Shown: piece by piece, positions 21,359 through 33,405 of the stretch
How positions within the stretch are numbered: the stretch's first letter is position 1
How the letters are laid out: every line of letters begins with the position of its first letter
Origin: Raphanus sativus
Taxonomy: Eukaryota > Streptophyta > Magnoliopsida > Brassicales > Brassicaceae
Direction: 5' to 3'
Assembly (NCBI RefSeq): GCF_000801105.2
Contig: NC_079519.1
Span: forward strand, 34,943,288 to 35,007,287
Length of the DNA: 64,000 bases
The notes under the pieces: generated by a model
The model's database searches: none
What the model saw: the letters and a program-made list of their open reading frames with translations, nothing else
Told to the model about the DNA's origin: nothing
Made by a program: the position numbers and the translations under genes

Positions 21359-23880
21359 ATGGGTTTGGATCCTGAAGAAGCTGAATCACCAGGAACTCTG
21401 TGTTTACATGCATTTTCAGATTTAACACATGTTTCTCCGCTTGTCTTCTTATACCTTCTCAAACAATGCTATCTTCACGGTAAAAAGTCCCAACCTTTAC
21501 TGCTTTTACCTTTCCAAAATTCCCCACCCAGTTTGTGTTTATGACTTGAGTAAAATTTCAGGAAGCCTCAAGGCTACAAAGAAGTTCCAAGCGTTGCAGC
21601 ACCGTGTCCACCGAGTTCTTGCTAACAATCCACAACCAGGTCCCTCTACTTTCATCGTCCAATGTCTGAACCTGCTTCCCGTCTTTGGAGTCTACGGTGA
21701 AGGCTTTACCCACTTGATCATATCAGCTCTCCGCCGCTACTTCAAGTCATCCTCTGCTCCTGCTACTACTCAACAAGACGCCGGTTCCGCGAGAAGGCTA
21801 GCTGCTCGGCTCTTCCTCGGTATCGTTGGTGGATCTGTGCCTTATGATGAGAAAGTTATGGTGAGTACTCTCAAAGTGTTTGATGTCGGGTTAACAAGCA
21901 TCGATGAAGCCTTGTCTGCTAGGGAGGAGGAAGGGTCTGCTTCTTCTGCTAGTTCCTTTCTTGAAGAGTACATCTCTGAGTTGATCAAGTCAAAGTCTTT
22001 CATGACGGCTGTGTCTCTGTTGGAGCATTTCTCTTTCAGTTTCCCTGGAGAGACTTTCCTCCAGCAGATGGTTGAGGATAAAGACTTCCAAGCTGCTGAG
22101 AGATGGGCCACTTTCTTGGGACGGCCCAGTTTGTGCCTTCTTGTGCAAGAGTATGGGTCAAGGAATATGCTCAAGCAGGCTTATAATGTCATGAAGAAGC
22201 ACTATCTCCAGCATGATTTCCCTGAGTTGTGTTACAAGTGTAAAGAAAGGTCTCTTTTGCTTTCTCCTTTCTTTCTATATATATACAGAATTAACAGTAT
22301 AAGATGACATTTTTATCCAATCATTGCGCAGTGCACTGAAGGATCTAGCTGAAAAAGCATGCTGGGATGTTGCTGAAACAAAGGCAAAAGGTGACAGACA
22401 GCTACTAGAGTATCTGGTAAGAACTTCAAGTTGTCCGTTTGTTCTGTATCATTGTTCCATAAGTGTTTAAGTTTTTTTTGTTTTTTATGTGTTAAAGGTT
22501 TACTTGGCAATGGAAGCTGGGTACTATGAGAAAGTTGATGAACTTTGCGAACGATATTCACTTGAAGGTCTGCCAAAAGCACTAGGTATGAATTGTATGG
22601 AACTTCTCTTAAAATGACAAGACTCTTACAGTGGTATATTTCTATGTTGCTGCTCAGAGGCTGAGGTTGATTTTGTTAACAAATGCTGTCTGCAACTCAA
22701 CGATCTCGCTGTGGAAGAAGTAGTATGGGTTGATGAAGTAAATGGGTTAAGAGAAGCAACTTCTTTTCTTGAAGGTTGTAAAGTTGTGGGTCTTGACTGT
22801 GAATGGAAACCCAATTATATGAAAGGCAGTAAACCAAACAAGGTAAAATATTAACTACTCTGGAGTAGTCTCTTCCCATTCATGTTGTAAATATATACTT
22901 AATTGCATGTCTTGTCTTTCAGGTTTCAATCATGCAAATTGGATCTGATAGCAAAATCTTCATACTGGACTTGATAAAGCTCTACGATGACGCCTCTGAG
23001 ATTCTTGACACCTGCCTTAGTCAGATTTTGCAGTCGTATAGTACATTAAAGCTCGGTATATTCTCTTTTTTTATAAAACTTTTGCTTGCCTTATTAGAAA
23101 GATTCTCTCTGACTGAGTCTGAGCATCATCATCTCAGGTTACAATTTTCAGTGTGACATCAAACAATTGGCGCTCTCATATGGGGATCTCAAGTGTTTCA
23201 AGAGCTATGACATGTTGCTAGACATTCAAAACGTTTTCAAAGAACCATGTGGTGGTTTATCAGGACTAACCAAGGTTAGCTTTTCTTAGATCATACATAG
23301 TTCACACAATCATTTAATGTTACGTTTATTTGGAAAGGTAGATATAGAGTTTACAAATTTTAAGTCGTTTGTTGATATCATTTTGATCTCTTTGTTGTGT
23401 GTATCAGAAAATATTGGGAGTGGGTTTGAACAAAACAAGACGCAATAGCGACTGGGAACAAAGGCCTTTGACACAGAATCAGGTTCATAATCATATTATA
23501 TAATCATAGGCTGTATGTCCTGAAACAATATTGAATCTTGATAATAAAAGTGAACTGGTGCAGCTAGAGTATGCTGCTCTGGATGCTGCGGTGCTGGTTC
23601 ACATTTTCCGACATGTTCGCGATCATCCTCCACATGACACTACTTTAGAAACAGTCCAATGGAAGTCTCACATTGTAAGTTCTCTCTTCAAATAGTAATT
23701 TAAGCACTGAATCACAAAGAGTTTGTAGACAACTTAAAAGAGTGGGGTTTGTTGGCATTGTAAATGGGATATGATGTGTAGGTCTCCCACATGGATAACC
23801 CCAAGAAGTCGAAGAAGAAGCCTAAGTGCCATTCAACCCAAACATCAGATTCGACATTTAACAAGCTATCAAGCAGTTGA
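21359..23880 (+). CDS. MUT7/EXD3-like 3'-5' exonuclease (DEDDy)
   Basis: Ten exons: 21359-21479, 21562-22249, 22332-22416, 22498-22585, 22658-22842, 22923-23055, 23138-23274, 23408-23482, 23564-23674, 23782-23880 (1722 nt, 573 aa). The N-terminal half is helical with no named motif. The C-terminal half is a DnaQ-like exonuclease. Exo I GLDCEW gives Asp374 and Glu376, Exo II NFQCD gives Asp440, and Exo III EYAALDA gives Tyr507 and Asp511, so all four catalytic acids and the DEDDy tyrosine are present. The C-terminus is Lys-rich. The family trims RNA 3' ends; the nematode relative Mut-7 acts in small-RNA silencing. Equivalent to At1g56310. Confidence 0.9.
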
Positions 23881-24960
23881 AAAAACAAAGGAGGGCAATT
23901 TAACTTTAGTTTTTTTTCCTATGTATCTAGGATTTGGTTATATAAATGTTGGATGATTCAAGTAGGAGCCAGTTAGGTTTGATGGCCTCACTCACCTAAC
24001 TGGAAATGAGTGGTGAATCTGTTTTCATTTACATGCCTGCACGGATAAGTAATCCCCAAAGAAAAAAATAAACAGAGCTTTTTCTCGCCTTGCCAATAAA
24101 GTCTTTGAGCATATCTAAGCAGAGTACAAGTTCATGTTTCTGTGTTTAAGGATATAATGTAAGGATGTGAAGTTAGAACCTCGTGTTGAAGGAGTTGCTG
24201 CAGCCATCACGTAGGGCGTTTCTGATAGATTTCGGTGTTAATGCATTCAAGCAGGAGTTCTTACTCAGCAGCACAAGGCACCTTGTAATCACCTCCCATG
24301 TTTTAGGCTGAACGCCTCATTGCACTCTCGTCGTTAGAGCTGCCGATGTGGAGAAAAACTTGCAACTAGTGTCAAGAGGTTGTTGGTGAAACAGAACGCA
24401 ACTCTCTGAACCAAAATCCCTGCGCATAGACTGCATCGACAATCTCAAAAGAATGTAAACGAAATTAAATTTCTTTTTTTGTTTACCAAATTAAACTTCT
24501 TGAGTGAACAAAAAGAATCTTGAGACTTCAAAAAAAATGGACCTTGAATGTCTGTTGGAAAGAAAGAGCAACAATGTATATATTAGCCAAAGTTTAACGC
24601 TTTTGGAAACATTCATGGCGAACATAGAGAGATTTTTGTAGGCAGAAGGTTTTTTTTTCGAACAAGGATGGTCGGAACATTAAGAATCATCTTTTGTAAC
24701 TTTGTCAAAAATAAAAAATAGGTAACAAATTTAAACATTTTATCTAATTTTCTTTTTCTTTTTTTCTGATAAACCTTATCAGTTGATCTATTGAAAAAAA
24801 CATATTTAGTGTCATAAAATGAACTAATCCAAAAATGAATCACACTAACTGATCCGAATCTAGAATATCTTTCAACTATTCTCAGAAATGAACCAATTAT
24901 AGGCAAGTCTACTTCTTTCAAGGGCTTATTTGTAGGATAGATAGATTTTTAGAATTTTAC

Positions 24961-25003
<43 letters not shown>

Positions 25004-26235
25004 TAGATTTTTAGAATAATTATACATTTAGTCATTAGCACACAATCATACACCCATGTGTAGTCTAGTCACATCCAAAACCTTTACTAATCGACCTTAT
25101 CCCAAACAAATTAAACACGTGTGTTTAAAAATTAAAAGCTACTTCTCCACACACCTACTTATAATAGAATGATATTTTGGTTAAGATACCTTTTCCCGAA
25201 GATGGAATAATTTCATCTTTATACAAAAACTAACATTACAATTTCTAATACTATATGCTCTTTATTTTTCCTTTTAACAATACCTTCTAACCAAATTTAA
25301 ACACGTGTTTAAAAGCTGTCTCCTCCCTCCATATAATGTTTTTTATGTGGCATAAAGCACACGTATGCCAGAAATGTTTTTAGAAAGTCTCAAAGTTTTG
25401 ACAGTCAGAAATTTTTACTCGTTTTCTAATTGTAAAGTCAGATTTTTTTTAAAAAGAAACCCTTCAAATTAATTTTCTCGGCTGACGTAGTTATATTTAT
25501 AAAAAACATTATATGATTACATACATTTTCTTCTATTCATTATGTGTTTTTTTTTAGTTTCAAAGATACTCATTATACATGTTTTATTACTTGAACTAAT
25601 CATATTTTTGTTAAATAATATTTTAGACTAACTTTTGATCAAAAAGTTATTTTATACTAACTATACTTAGTAAAAAAGTTTATGTTTGCTTTTGACATGT
25701 TAAGTCATATGATCAAAACGGTAAGACCTATTTATGAAAACGGTAAGACCTATTTATGACTACTGGAAGTATTTCACCAAAAATATTTCATATATAAAAA
25801 ATAAAAGCTAACAATTTTATTAAATATGCATTTCAAATAGTAAGAACTCTATTAAAAATATTCTAAAATATCTTATTTGAAAGATATAATTTGAATAAAA
25901 TTCTCAGTATTCAAGATATCTATTTAGTAAAATAAGATTGTAAAATTTTAAAACTTCTTTAAATTTTGAGATATTTTTTTGGTAACATACTCCTGCTAGC
26001 CTGCTTTAATTTTATTCAAACCAAAAACGATAATTGCTATATTTAAGTCGACATCAATTTTAAAATGTTTTTCCTTTCAATACAGTCAAATCAAATTGTG
26101 TTTTTGTCACAGGCCTAATTGTGTGTTTCTTCTTTTGGGTTACAAAAATAAATCATTATGAATCTTAACAAGTTGAGATAACCTTTTAATTGCTATAAGT
26201 TAACTAAAAAGAAACAACTACACGTTTAAGTTATT
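23881..26235. other. Intergenic
   Basis: 3'UTR and flank of the exonuclease gene to about 24150. The stretch 24170-24440 is GC-richer than its surroundings and on the minus strand has short open stretches, including one of about 40 codons ending near 24178. I do not recognise it; it could be a gene remnant. The rest is AT-rich with nothing visible apart from the poly(A) footprint at 24939-25017. Confidence 0.5.
24939..25017 (+). repeat. Micro-retroposition footprint with 40-nt poly(A)
   Basis: A perfect 17-bp repeat AGATAGATTTTTAGAAT at 24939-24955 and 25001-25017 flanks TTTACC plus a run of about 40 A. The clearest example of the class: a full-length tail and target duplication with almost no element body. 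Confidence 0.75.
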
Positions 26236-26365
26236 TTAATAATCATAATTTGAATCTTGCGAGCAGCACAAGTGCCCACGAAAGGTCAATAAAAAGATAG
26301 TCGTGTTAATAATCATAATTCGAATCTCACGAGAAGCACAAGTGCCCCCGAAAGGTCAATAAAAA
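26236..26365. repeat. Tandem duplication in decarboxylase promoter
   Basis: A unit of about 60-70 bp starting TTAATAATCATAATT and containing AGCACAAGTGCCC and CGAAAGGTCAATAAAAA is present at 26236-26295 and 26306-26365 with a few differences. It lies just upstream of the TATA box at 26392-26397. Confidence 0.8.
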
Positions 26366-26533
26366 AGAGCCAAGAATCATTTTCTGCTGCTTATAAATTA
26401 ACGAAGCCGCGCCTTTCTCGATCACACTTGTCTCCGTCCCACCATTTCCACCAATCACTTCCTTCTCCTCTCAGATCCGCACTTACCAGAGATTCTCCTC
26501 CTTTTTGGAATCTTGATCAAACCAATCCTTGCA

Positions 26534-28360
26534 ATGGCTGAAAATAAACTCGATATCTTGTCCGAAGACTACGTTCCAACGGCTGTGGTCAACGAACCGT
26601 TACCTTGGCCGGTAACAAACGGGACCAAAGCAGATCACGAGGAAGAGAATCTTAAAAACAAAAAGGTGATAAACGGTGGAAGAGGAGAAAGAGAAATGGT
26701 TCTCGGCAGGAATGTCCACACGACGTCTCTGGCCGTAACGGAGCCTGAGTCTAACGACGAATTCACCGGAGATAAAGAGGCGTACATGGCTAGCGTCCTC
26801 GCTCGTTACCGGAAAACATTAGTCGAGCGAACCAAATATCATCTAGGTAACAACAACAACAACAACAACAAGGAACGAACCAAATATCTATCCATATTTG
26901 TTTTTTTAAGTTTTAAGATGATATGACGTGCGTAGGTTATCCATATAACTTGGATTTCGACTACGGTGCGCTTGGGCAGTTGCAGCATTTCTCCATTAAC
27001 AATCTTGGAGATCCATTTATCGAAAGCAACTATGGTGTACACTCTAGGCCTTTCGAAGTTGGCGTCTTGGATTGGTTTGCTCGTCTCTGGGAGATTGAGA
27101 GAGATGACTATTGGGGTTACATCACTAACTGTGGAACTGAAGGAAACCTTCACGGCATTTTAGTTGGGTAAGCTTTGTTTTTATTTTAGTTTCTATCTTT
27201 TTTTTATTGCAGTGTATTTTAATGTTGTTTTTAAACATATTTTTTTTTTCAGGCGAGAGGTGTTTCCTGATGGGATTTTGTATGCGTCGAGTGAATCTCA
27301 TTACTCTGTGTTTAAAGCAGCTCGTCTGTATCGAATGGAGTGTGAGAAAGTTGATACGCTTATCACCGGGGAGATTGACTGTAATGATTTAAGACAAAAG
27401 CTGTTGGCCAACAAAGATAAGCCGGCCATTCTTAATGTTAACATAGGTTCGTGTCTCTCTTTATAAAGCAGGTCCCAAGATTTTAGGGAGAGTATATGAT
27501 CTAGTAAAGATTTCAATAATTTTTGAAAAATAATTTAAGTATCTATATTTAAAAAAAAAATTGGAAGGTTGTTTACTTTTTCCTCTTGCAGGAACAACTG
27601 TTAAAGGAGCTGTTGATGATCTCGACCTCGTGATCAAAACTCTTGAAGAGTGTGGCTTCTCACATGACAGGTTCTATATTCACTGCGATGGAGCTTTGTT
27701 TGGACTTATGATGCCTTTTGTCAAACGTGTAAGTGTACAGTTCTTTTTCAATCAAATCACCTTTATTGTCTTCTAAGCAAATACGCCTCTTCACAGGCAC
27801 CAAAAGTCACGTTCAATAAACCGATAGGGAGTGTGAGCGTGTCGGGCCACAAGTTTGTCGGGTGTCCAATGCCATGTGGTGTACAGATAACAAGAATGAA
27901 ACACATCAAAGTCCTCTCTAACAACGTCGAGTACCTCGCCTCAAGGGATGCAACGATCATGGGGAGCCGAAACGGGCACGCTCCTTTGTTCCTATGGTAC
28001 ACCTTAAACCGGAAAGGGTACAAAGGGTTCCAGAAAGAAGTTCAGAAATGCCTGAGAAACGCGCATTACCTCAAAGACCGACTACGAGAAAACGGGATCA
28101 GTTCTATGCTCAACGAGCTTAGCAGCACTGTTGTCTTTGAACGTCCTAAAGATGAAGAGTTTGTCAGGAGGTGGCAGCTCGCTTGCCAAGGCGATATAGC
28201 TCATGTTGTGGTTATGCCAAGTGTTACGATCGAGAAGCTCGATCATTTTCTGAAAGACCTGGTTGAACACCGGTCGGTTTGGTATGAGGATGGATCTAAA
28301 CCACCGTGCCTTGTTAAGGACGTAGGAATCAAGAACTGCATCTGTCCAGCTCACAAGTGA
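26534..28360 (+). CDS. SDC: Serine decarboxylase (PLP-dependent)
   Basis: Five exons: 26534-26846, 26936-27167, 27253-27446, 27592-27728, 27797-28360 (1440 nt, 479 aa). A group II PLP decarboxylase that converts serine to ethanolamine, feeding choline and phosphatidylcholine synthesis. The PLP lysine is Lys311 in SVSVSGHKF; the conserved CDGALFG and [11 protein letters not shown] segments are present. The length is that of the plant enzyme. Intron 1 starts with a donor embedded in an (AAC)n microsatellite (26849-26871). A TATA box TATAAA is at 26392-26397. The Arabidopsis copy lies elsewhere on chromosome 1 (At1g43710, from memory), so this one appears transposed by a DNA-level event, since it keeps its introns. 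Confidence 0.93.
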
Positions 28361-29121
28361 TGGAGCTGTTTTTTCCTCCATATATTTTGGCATTTTCTGT
28401 GTTGTTTGGTTTTATTTTCTATCTCAGTTGTAGTCACAAATTTCAGAGTCAAATTTTGTTAGCTTCTCCTACGAATAATATTTTTTTTTTTTGTAATGCT
28501 CACATCAAGCAATACCACACATAAGCATAAGGTTAAAAACAGAATCAACAAAATTTAAAATTCATTCAAAAAAAAAAAAAACAGAATCAACAAGTCAAAG
28601 ATATAGACTTCTGAAACAGCCCCCAAACGTGAAAAACCCATTTCACTGAGCAAAAACCATTCAATTTCAGATAAATGTTTCATTAAGTTCCACCCCTTTG
28701 CCCTTAAATGCTCGTCAACTGTGCATAAGAACTTTTCATGCAGTATCCTTAAGGACACAAGACCCTCCACCTCTTGCTTGAGCCTAAGACCAGTATATGT
28801 TAAGAATATACTTCCAATTGCCAACTTCTACCACAAACTTAGCTACCTCTAGTTTAGTTCTCGGATAAAAAATCAACTAAGCACACACTAAGCATATGCA
28901 GTTTCGTCCATAAGACAGCAAGACCACACCCAAAAGTGACCAACTTCTCAAAATGTCCCATTATATTAGATTTACCCAAACAATGAACATCAAGCCACCA
29001 AAGGAAGTGTGACATGTTCAATTCATAAAATGCTTTTAGCTCAAAAAAAACCAAATTGTACGGACATGTTCATGGGTTTGGTTTATAAGAAAAAGACAGA
29101 AAGACGATGAAAATGATGTCT
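28361..29121. other. Intergenic, unrecognised GC-richer stretch
   Basis: 28361-28500 is the decarboxylase 3'UTR. 28580-29060 is less AT-rich than usual intergenic DNA and carries minus-strand open stretches of 89 codons (28555-28824) and 66 codons (28854-29054). I recognise no family in either. It could be SAR1 3' flank, an old gene fragment or non-coding. Confidence 0.4.
28535..28593 (+). repeat. Micro-retroposition footprint
   Basis: AAAAACAGAATCAACAA at 28535-28551 and 28577-28593 (17 bp, perfect) flanks a 25-bp insert that starts AATTTAAAATTCATTC and ends in a run of A. Confidence 0.6.
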
Positions 29122-30051
29122 TCAGTTGATGTACTGAGAGAGCCATTTGAACCCCTCGCCATAGCCCATTTTCCGGACGATGCTGCACATGAAGACCTCG
29201 AGCGGGCGAACGCCAGAATCTCCACCAGCCGTCGTCACTTTCCCCTTACCGGTGGTGAAGTTGGTGAGACCCAAGTGATACCTAAGCTCGTCCTCCGAGG
29301 CCGCGTAAGGGATATCAATCTTGTTTCCGAGAATCAGAAACGGTACGGTCGCAAGGGCTTCATCCGACAAAAGAGCGTCTAGCTCTTTCTTCGACTCCGA
29401 GAACCTCTCCTTATCATAAGCATCCACGAGGTAGACAACTGCATCAACCTTTCAGACAGAACAAGAACGAGTTTCTATCAGCAAAGAGAATAATAATACC
29501 ATGTTTCAATTTATAGGCAATAAAAACAATTTTAAATACTAACATGCTAATACACGCAAACATACTTTTAGTTTGGTCTACATAACTCGTGGCAACTGTG
29601 TTATTTGGATTGTAATGAAATAAAATAAATATCCATCTAAGGTTTCTTTCTACTAGGCTTAGCTACAATTCTGAATCTGAAGAAAAGATTAAATGCTAAC
29701 CTTGGCGTAGTAATCTTTCCAAACTCGACGAGCAATCTGATGGCCACCCAAATCAAAAGCCTTGAACTTGATTTTGCCAATGCTAAGTTCCTCGGACGTT
29801 GGATGTTGTGTCGGCTGGTGCTGAACCAATCTCTGTCATTACAAAATCACACAGGGAACATATCTCAATGAATCTACCAGAAACAAAAAAGAAGGATGGA
29901 GAGAGAAAGAGGGGACAAAAACCTCGTCTTTGAGCATGTGAAGTAGCGTGGTTTTGCCTGCATTGTCGAGTCCGAGAAACAAGATCTTCGCTTCTTTCTG
30001 CCATAGACCTAACGACGCCAAGATTCCGTAGAACCAATCGAACAAGAACAT
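29122..30051 (-). CDS. SAR1: SAR1-type small GTPase (COPII)
   Basis: Three exons on the minus strand: 30051-29923, 29832-29701, 29448-29122 (588 nt, 195 aa). Opens [20 protein letters not shown], the N-terminal amphipathic helix of SAR1. P-loop GLDNAGKT is at 27-34, DLGGH is the switch II motif, NKID the guanine-specificity loop; it ends in WLSQYIN. SAR1 recruits Sec23/24 to ER exit sites to start COPII budding. The usual plant length is 193; this copy seems to have two extra residues in the loop [10 protein letters not shown]. Equivalent to At1g56330. Confidence 0.95.
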
Positions 30052-30204
30052 GATTCTATTCTCCTCCCTTTTTTTCTTCCTCACAGAAGAAACTGATAAA
30101 ACAAAAAAAAGTCAGATCTTCGTCTTAAGATTCGATAGACAAATGTGAAAGTATGCCCCAGAACATTAAAGCAGACGTGGCCGATGATTGAGGTGGCTTG
30201 TCCA

Positions 30205-30223
30205 CGTGGTTTCTTGTGATTGG
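30205..30223 (-). promoter_or_regulatory. ERSE in the SAR1 promoter
   Basis: On the minus strand: CCAAT, nine bases (CACAAGAAA), CCACG. This is a perfect ER-stress response element (CCAAT-N9-CCACG), bound by NF-Y plus bZIP28/bZIP60-type factors. It sits about 155 bp upstream of the SAR1 start codon. Confidence 0.75.
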
Positions 30224-30610
30224 AACACTTTATCATAGAAGCCAGCCTGTACATTAGATCTAACAAGGACTTAGCATTTTTTTTTTGTCATCTATTAAAT
30301 TATACATAACCCTTCCAAAAATATCATCCCAACAAACTAAAGAAGAAGTACATTTTTCCAAAGCCATAAACAAATAATTTATTAATTTTTTGCGCAACAT
30401 ACAAGCAGTTGTTTTAACACAATGTTGAACAAATAATTTATTTGAAGGAAAAAAATAAATAAGAGTTCCAAAGTTTAGCTCTCATTGATAAAATAACAGA
30501 ATGAGCCGGATCAGGAGTTGAAGATTAAAAACATTGCTTTAGGCCCAAGTTACTTGTATATATACGAAGCTAGGGCTTCGGGAGTTTAAGCAGTAGCGTC
30601 AAAAAGTGTT

Positions 30611-31022
30611 ATGGGAGGAGGAGAGTCAGTAACGAAAAGAAGACGGCGTCCCGGTCAACTTCACCGTAAACGCAGGCGCTTTCCTAAGATGCCGATTCCG
30701 AAGCAGCCCTGTTTTAATACTCAACCTTTGACAGTGGTTAATTTGCTTTATATATATAGATATTTACACATAGTAATAGTAGTATATACCCTCTTTATTG
30801 ATTTAATTCTCAAATTTACAGGAAAAGTTTCTGGAAAGTCTTGCTATTACCACCACGACTCCGTCGCCATCATCAAGGTACTCTCTCCCTCTCTCAGAAT
30901 GTCTGTGTATATAATATCAAGAAGCTATTCGGATGGTGAACTGTTGGTTGCTCATATTTGTTTGGAATGTTTTTTTTTTGTTTGTGCCTGACCATAGCAT
31001 AGCTAAGCAAGAAGAAGAATAA
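30611..31022 (+). CDS. Small basic hypothetical protein (67 aa)
   Basis: Exons 30611-30733, 30822-30877 and 30998-31022 (204 nt, 67 aa) with GT-AG borders. The N-terminus is strongly basic (KRRRRPGQLHRKRRRF), suggesting nuclear or nucleic-acid targeting. The tail is Ser/Thr/Pro-rich and ends KQEEE. Just upstream lie GGCCCA and a TATATATA box. Arabidopsis has an uncharacterised small gene near this spot (At1g56320), but I cannot confirm that it is the same. Reading through the first splice site instead gives a 126-codon ORF, which looks less natural. Confidence 0.5.
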
Positions 31023-31379
31023 GAAGCTCGCTATGATCAACCACAAAGCTTAATCTCACTCATTAAGTCCTTTTCTAATGTTTTGTAATCGCATTATCAT
31101 GACTTGAAATAAAGGTCTAAGTTGTTGTTACCAGCGACATTCTCTTCTTTTGTGTGGAGAATCATTAGCAATTTTTATTTCTTAATTTTGCGATAAATAT
31201 ATATATATTTGCCAACAAACTTGAATTGAATTGGTAAACTGTTTTCAGGGGAAGCATTAAAGTATTTCACATAGAGAGCATTTGAAAACAATTTTCTAAA
31301 ATTCCTCCCAAATAAGACACTTGTGTCCTGTCTGCGGTTTTATCCCAAATCCAGACACAAGTTACAACTATGGAATGAA

Positions 31380-31602
31380 CGAAGGTCGTTTGACAAGGTA
31401 AACAAATTCCGATCGACCTGAAATTTTGAAGATGTTCAGAAGAAAAGAATAATCAAACAGGAAAGAACCTGCAGTTGAAGAAGTCTCTAACTTGTCTCCA
31501 AACTCAGCTCGCTGCTCTTTGAAAGTCAGAAAGTCACAGTATTTTCAGGTCGTTCATTTGACAAGGTAAACGAATTCAGATCGACCTGAAATTTGATATA
31601 CA
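31380..31602. repeat. Dispersed direct repeat pair
   Basis: A block reading GTTTGACAAGGTAAAC, then AATTC-GATCGACCTGAAATTT, is present at about 31384-31430 and again at about 31558-31597, with minor differences. Nothing else is recognisable in 31023-31885. Confidence 0.55.
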
Positions 31603-31885
31603 TACTCATTGTTTGTCAGGGTTCATAATCAACGGTGGGATTGTGAGATGAACGGTCGGGTTAGTAGTTATTCGTGTCTTTCCGAACCTGTTTGAAGCAG
31701 CGTAAAACAGTGTAGTATGTTTGATGAAGTGTATTGTTCGGTTGAGAAAATGAGGTCGGACTGAGCTCAGATTTGGCATGAACTTTCTGACTCATGAATA
31801 TATATATGTCTATGTAGAAGGAGAGATGGTTTGGAGTTAGGGAACATGGAAACAATGTGTTGATAAAAAAAAAAGTTTACTAAAG

Positions 31886-32062
31886 AAAACCGATCCTTGA
31901 ACTCTATCTCCTACTCCTTTATCCCTCGCTTTAATAATGAAGCTGCTGATACTTTAGCTAAAGCAGCTCTTGTTGCTCTCCTTAATCCTATGTAGTTGTA
32001 AACTCTTTAATTTCTATGCAAGTAATGAAAGGTTTGACCAAAAAAAAAAAAAAAAAAACCGA
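31886..32062 (+). mobile_element. 5'-truncated LINE, RNase H tail
   Basis: The insert 31894-32054 encodes in frame the end of a LINE RNase H domain (SFIPRFNNEAADTLAKAA), a stop near 31995, a short 3'UTR ending GGTTTGACC and a poly(A) tail. It is flanked by AAAACCGA (31886-31893 and 32055-32062). It sits directly upstream of the pseudouridine synthase start codon, so it may supply part of that gene's 5'UTR or promoter. Confidence 0.8.
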
Positions 32063-32148
32063 GTTTTAACCAAAATTGGAAACAGAATACGGCAAAAAAA
32101 ATACCCGAAGAAACCAAGATCCCATAGAACTAAATAATACACGTTTCA

Positions 32149-33211
32149 ATGTCTGCGTCTCCTCTTTCCCTTCGAAACCTCCTCCTTTCAGCTGACAAAA
32201 TACTTATAAAACCCTATTTCGCCAACTCCATTAAAGCCATGGAAGCTCGACACGATCTCCCCATAAGCAATCTGGATTACCCTAAACCCGTTTCTGCTCC
32301 GCCCCCACCGATCTCGAAAGACATTGAACTCAAAAGAGCCATTGAAGCTTCTTCAAAATCGAGTCTCTTTAATCTTACAAGAGACCATATATTATACGAA
32401 GACGAATGGCTCATGGCCGTAAATAAGCCAAAAGGTGTCTACTGCGAATATGTTCTTTCCTCCGCTCCTAAGATCATCCTCGGTGAGTGATTACATCACA
32501 AATTACTTGTGTTGGGAAAGTATCTAAAATCAATCATTCTTCCATAATTTTTAATTTTTTTCAGATTCATCGAATGAGTTTCATCTCGCAAATAGATTAG
32601 ACCGTGACACTAGCGGCGTTATGCTCATAACTAAATCCCATAAAGTCGCTGCTAAGCTCGTTAAAGCCTTCACGGAACACAAGATTCGCAAATCCTACAT
32701 TGCTCTCTCCATCGGACCATCACCAAACTGGAGCAAGATCACGGTTAAGTCAGGTCATGGACGCTCCAAACACGGAGCTTGGCGCGTTTACGCTGCCTCG
32801 GACGTTGGTAGAGTCTTACCGGGAGGATCATTCGTTAGAGATATGGAGACGACATTTGAACTTGTATCCATAAACGGCGAAAACCCACAACCACCTTCTG
32901 AATCAGAAAGTATAATTGTTGTCGAGGGAGATGAACCAGAATTGACTTGTGTCGGAGACGGAGACGATGTTGTTGTGGTAAGGGCGTTCCCACAAAGTGG
33001 TAGGACGCATCAGATTAGGTTACATTGTCAGTATCTTGGGATTCCGATCAGAGGAGATGTTAAGTATCATGGGATGTATGAGTGGAGAGGGAGAATATAC
33101 GAGGGTCATGAGCTTCATGCTGAGAGTTTGTCTTTGGAGCATCCTGTTACAGGTGATCCTCTTGTTATCCAGGCTGCTCTTCCCAATTGGGCCAACACCG
33201 GAGATGTTTAA
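32149..33211 (+). CDS. RluA/RsuA-type pseudouridine synthase
   Basis: Two exons: 32149-32482 and 32565-33211 (981 nt, 326 aa). The catalytic motif is NRLDRDTSGVML, whose Asp attacks uridine. The downstream GRTHQIRLHCQYLGIPIRGD block is typical of the RluA branch. It isomerises uridine to pseudouridine in an organellar or cytosolic RNA. The N-terminal 30 residues (Ser/Leu/Arg-rich, MSASPLSLRNLLLSADK) could be a transit peptide; a second in-frame ATG at 32239 would remove it. Equivalent to At1g56345. Confidence 0.9.
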
Positions 33212-33405
33212 TCTAACAGTTTAAATTTGAATGGTTGCTGCCAAGATTTTTTGATAGTTTATTTTTCTGGCAATGATTGCTCCATGAGCATGATGAACAC
33301 ATAATCCTCTTCCAAAATCCTGAAGTACACTTATGTTCCTATGTTTGATAATTTCTATTCTTATTTTTTCTGTCAACTTCATGAATTTAAATTAAAAGGT
33401 ATGAT

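Noticed and set aside
26311..26340. ATTCGAATCTCACGAG resembling a tRNA T-arm or SINE B box
   Set aside because: No A box, no cloverleaf; it belongs to the promoter tandem duplication.
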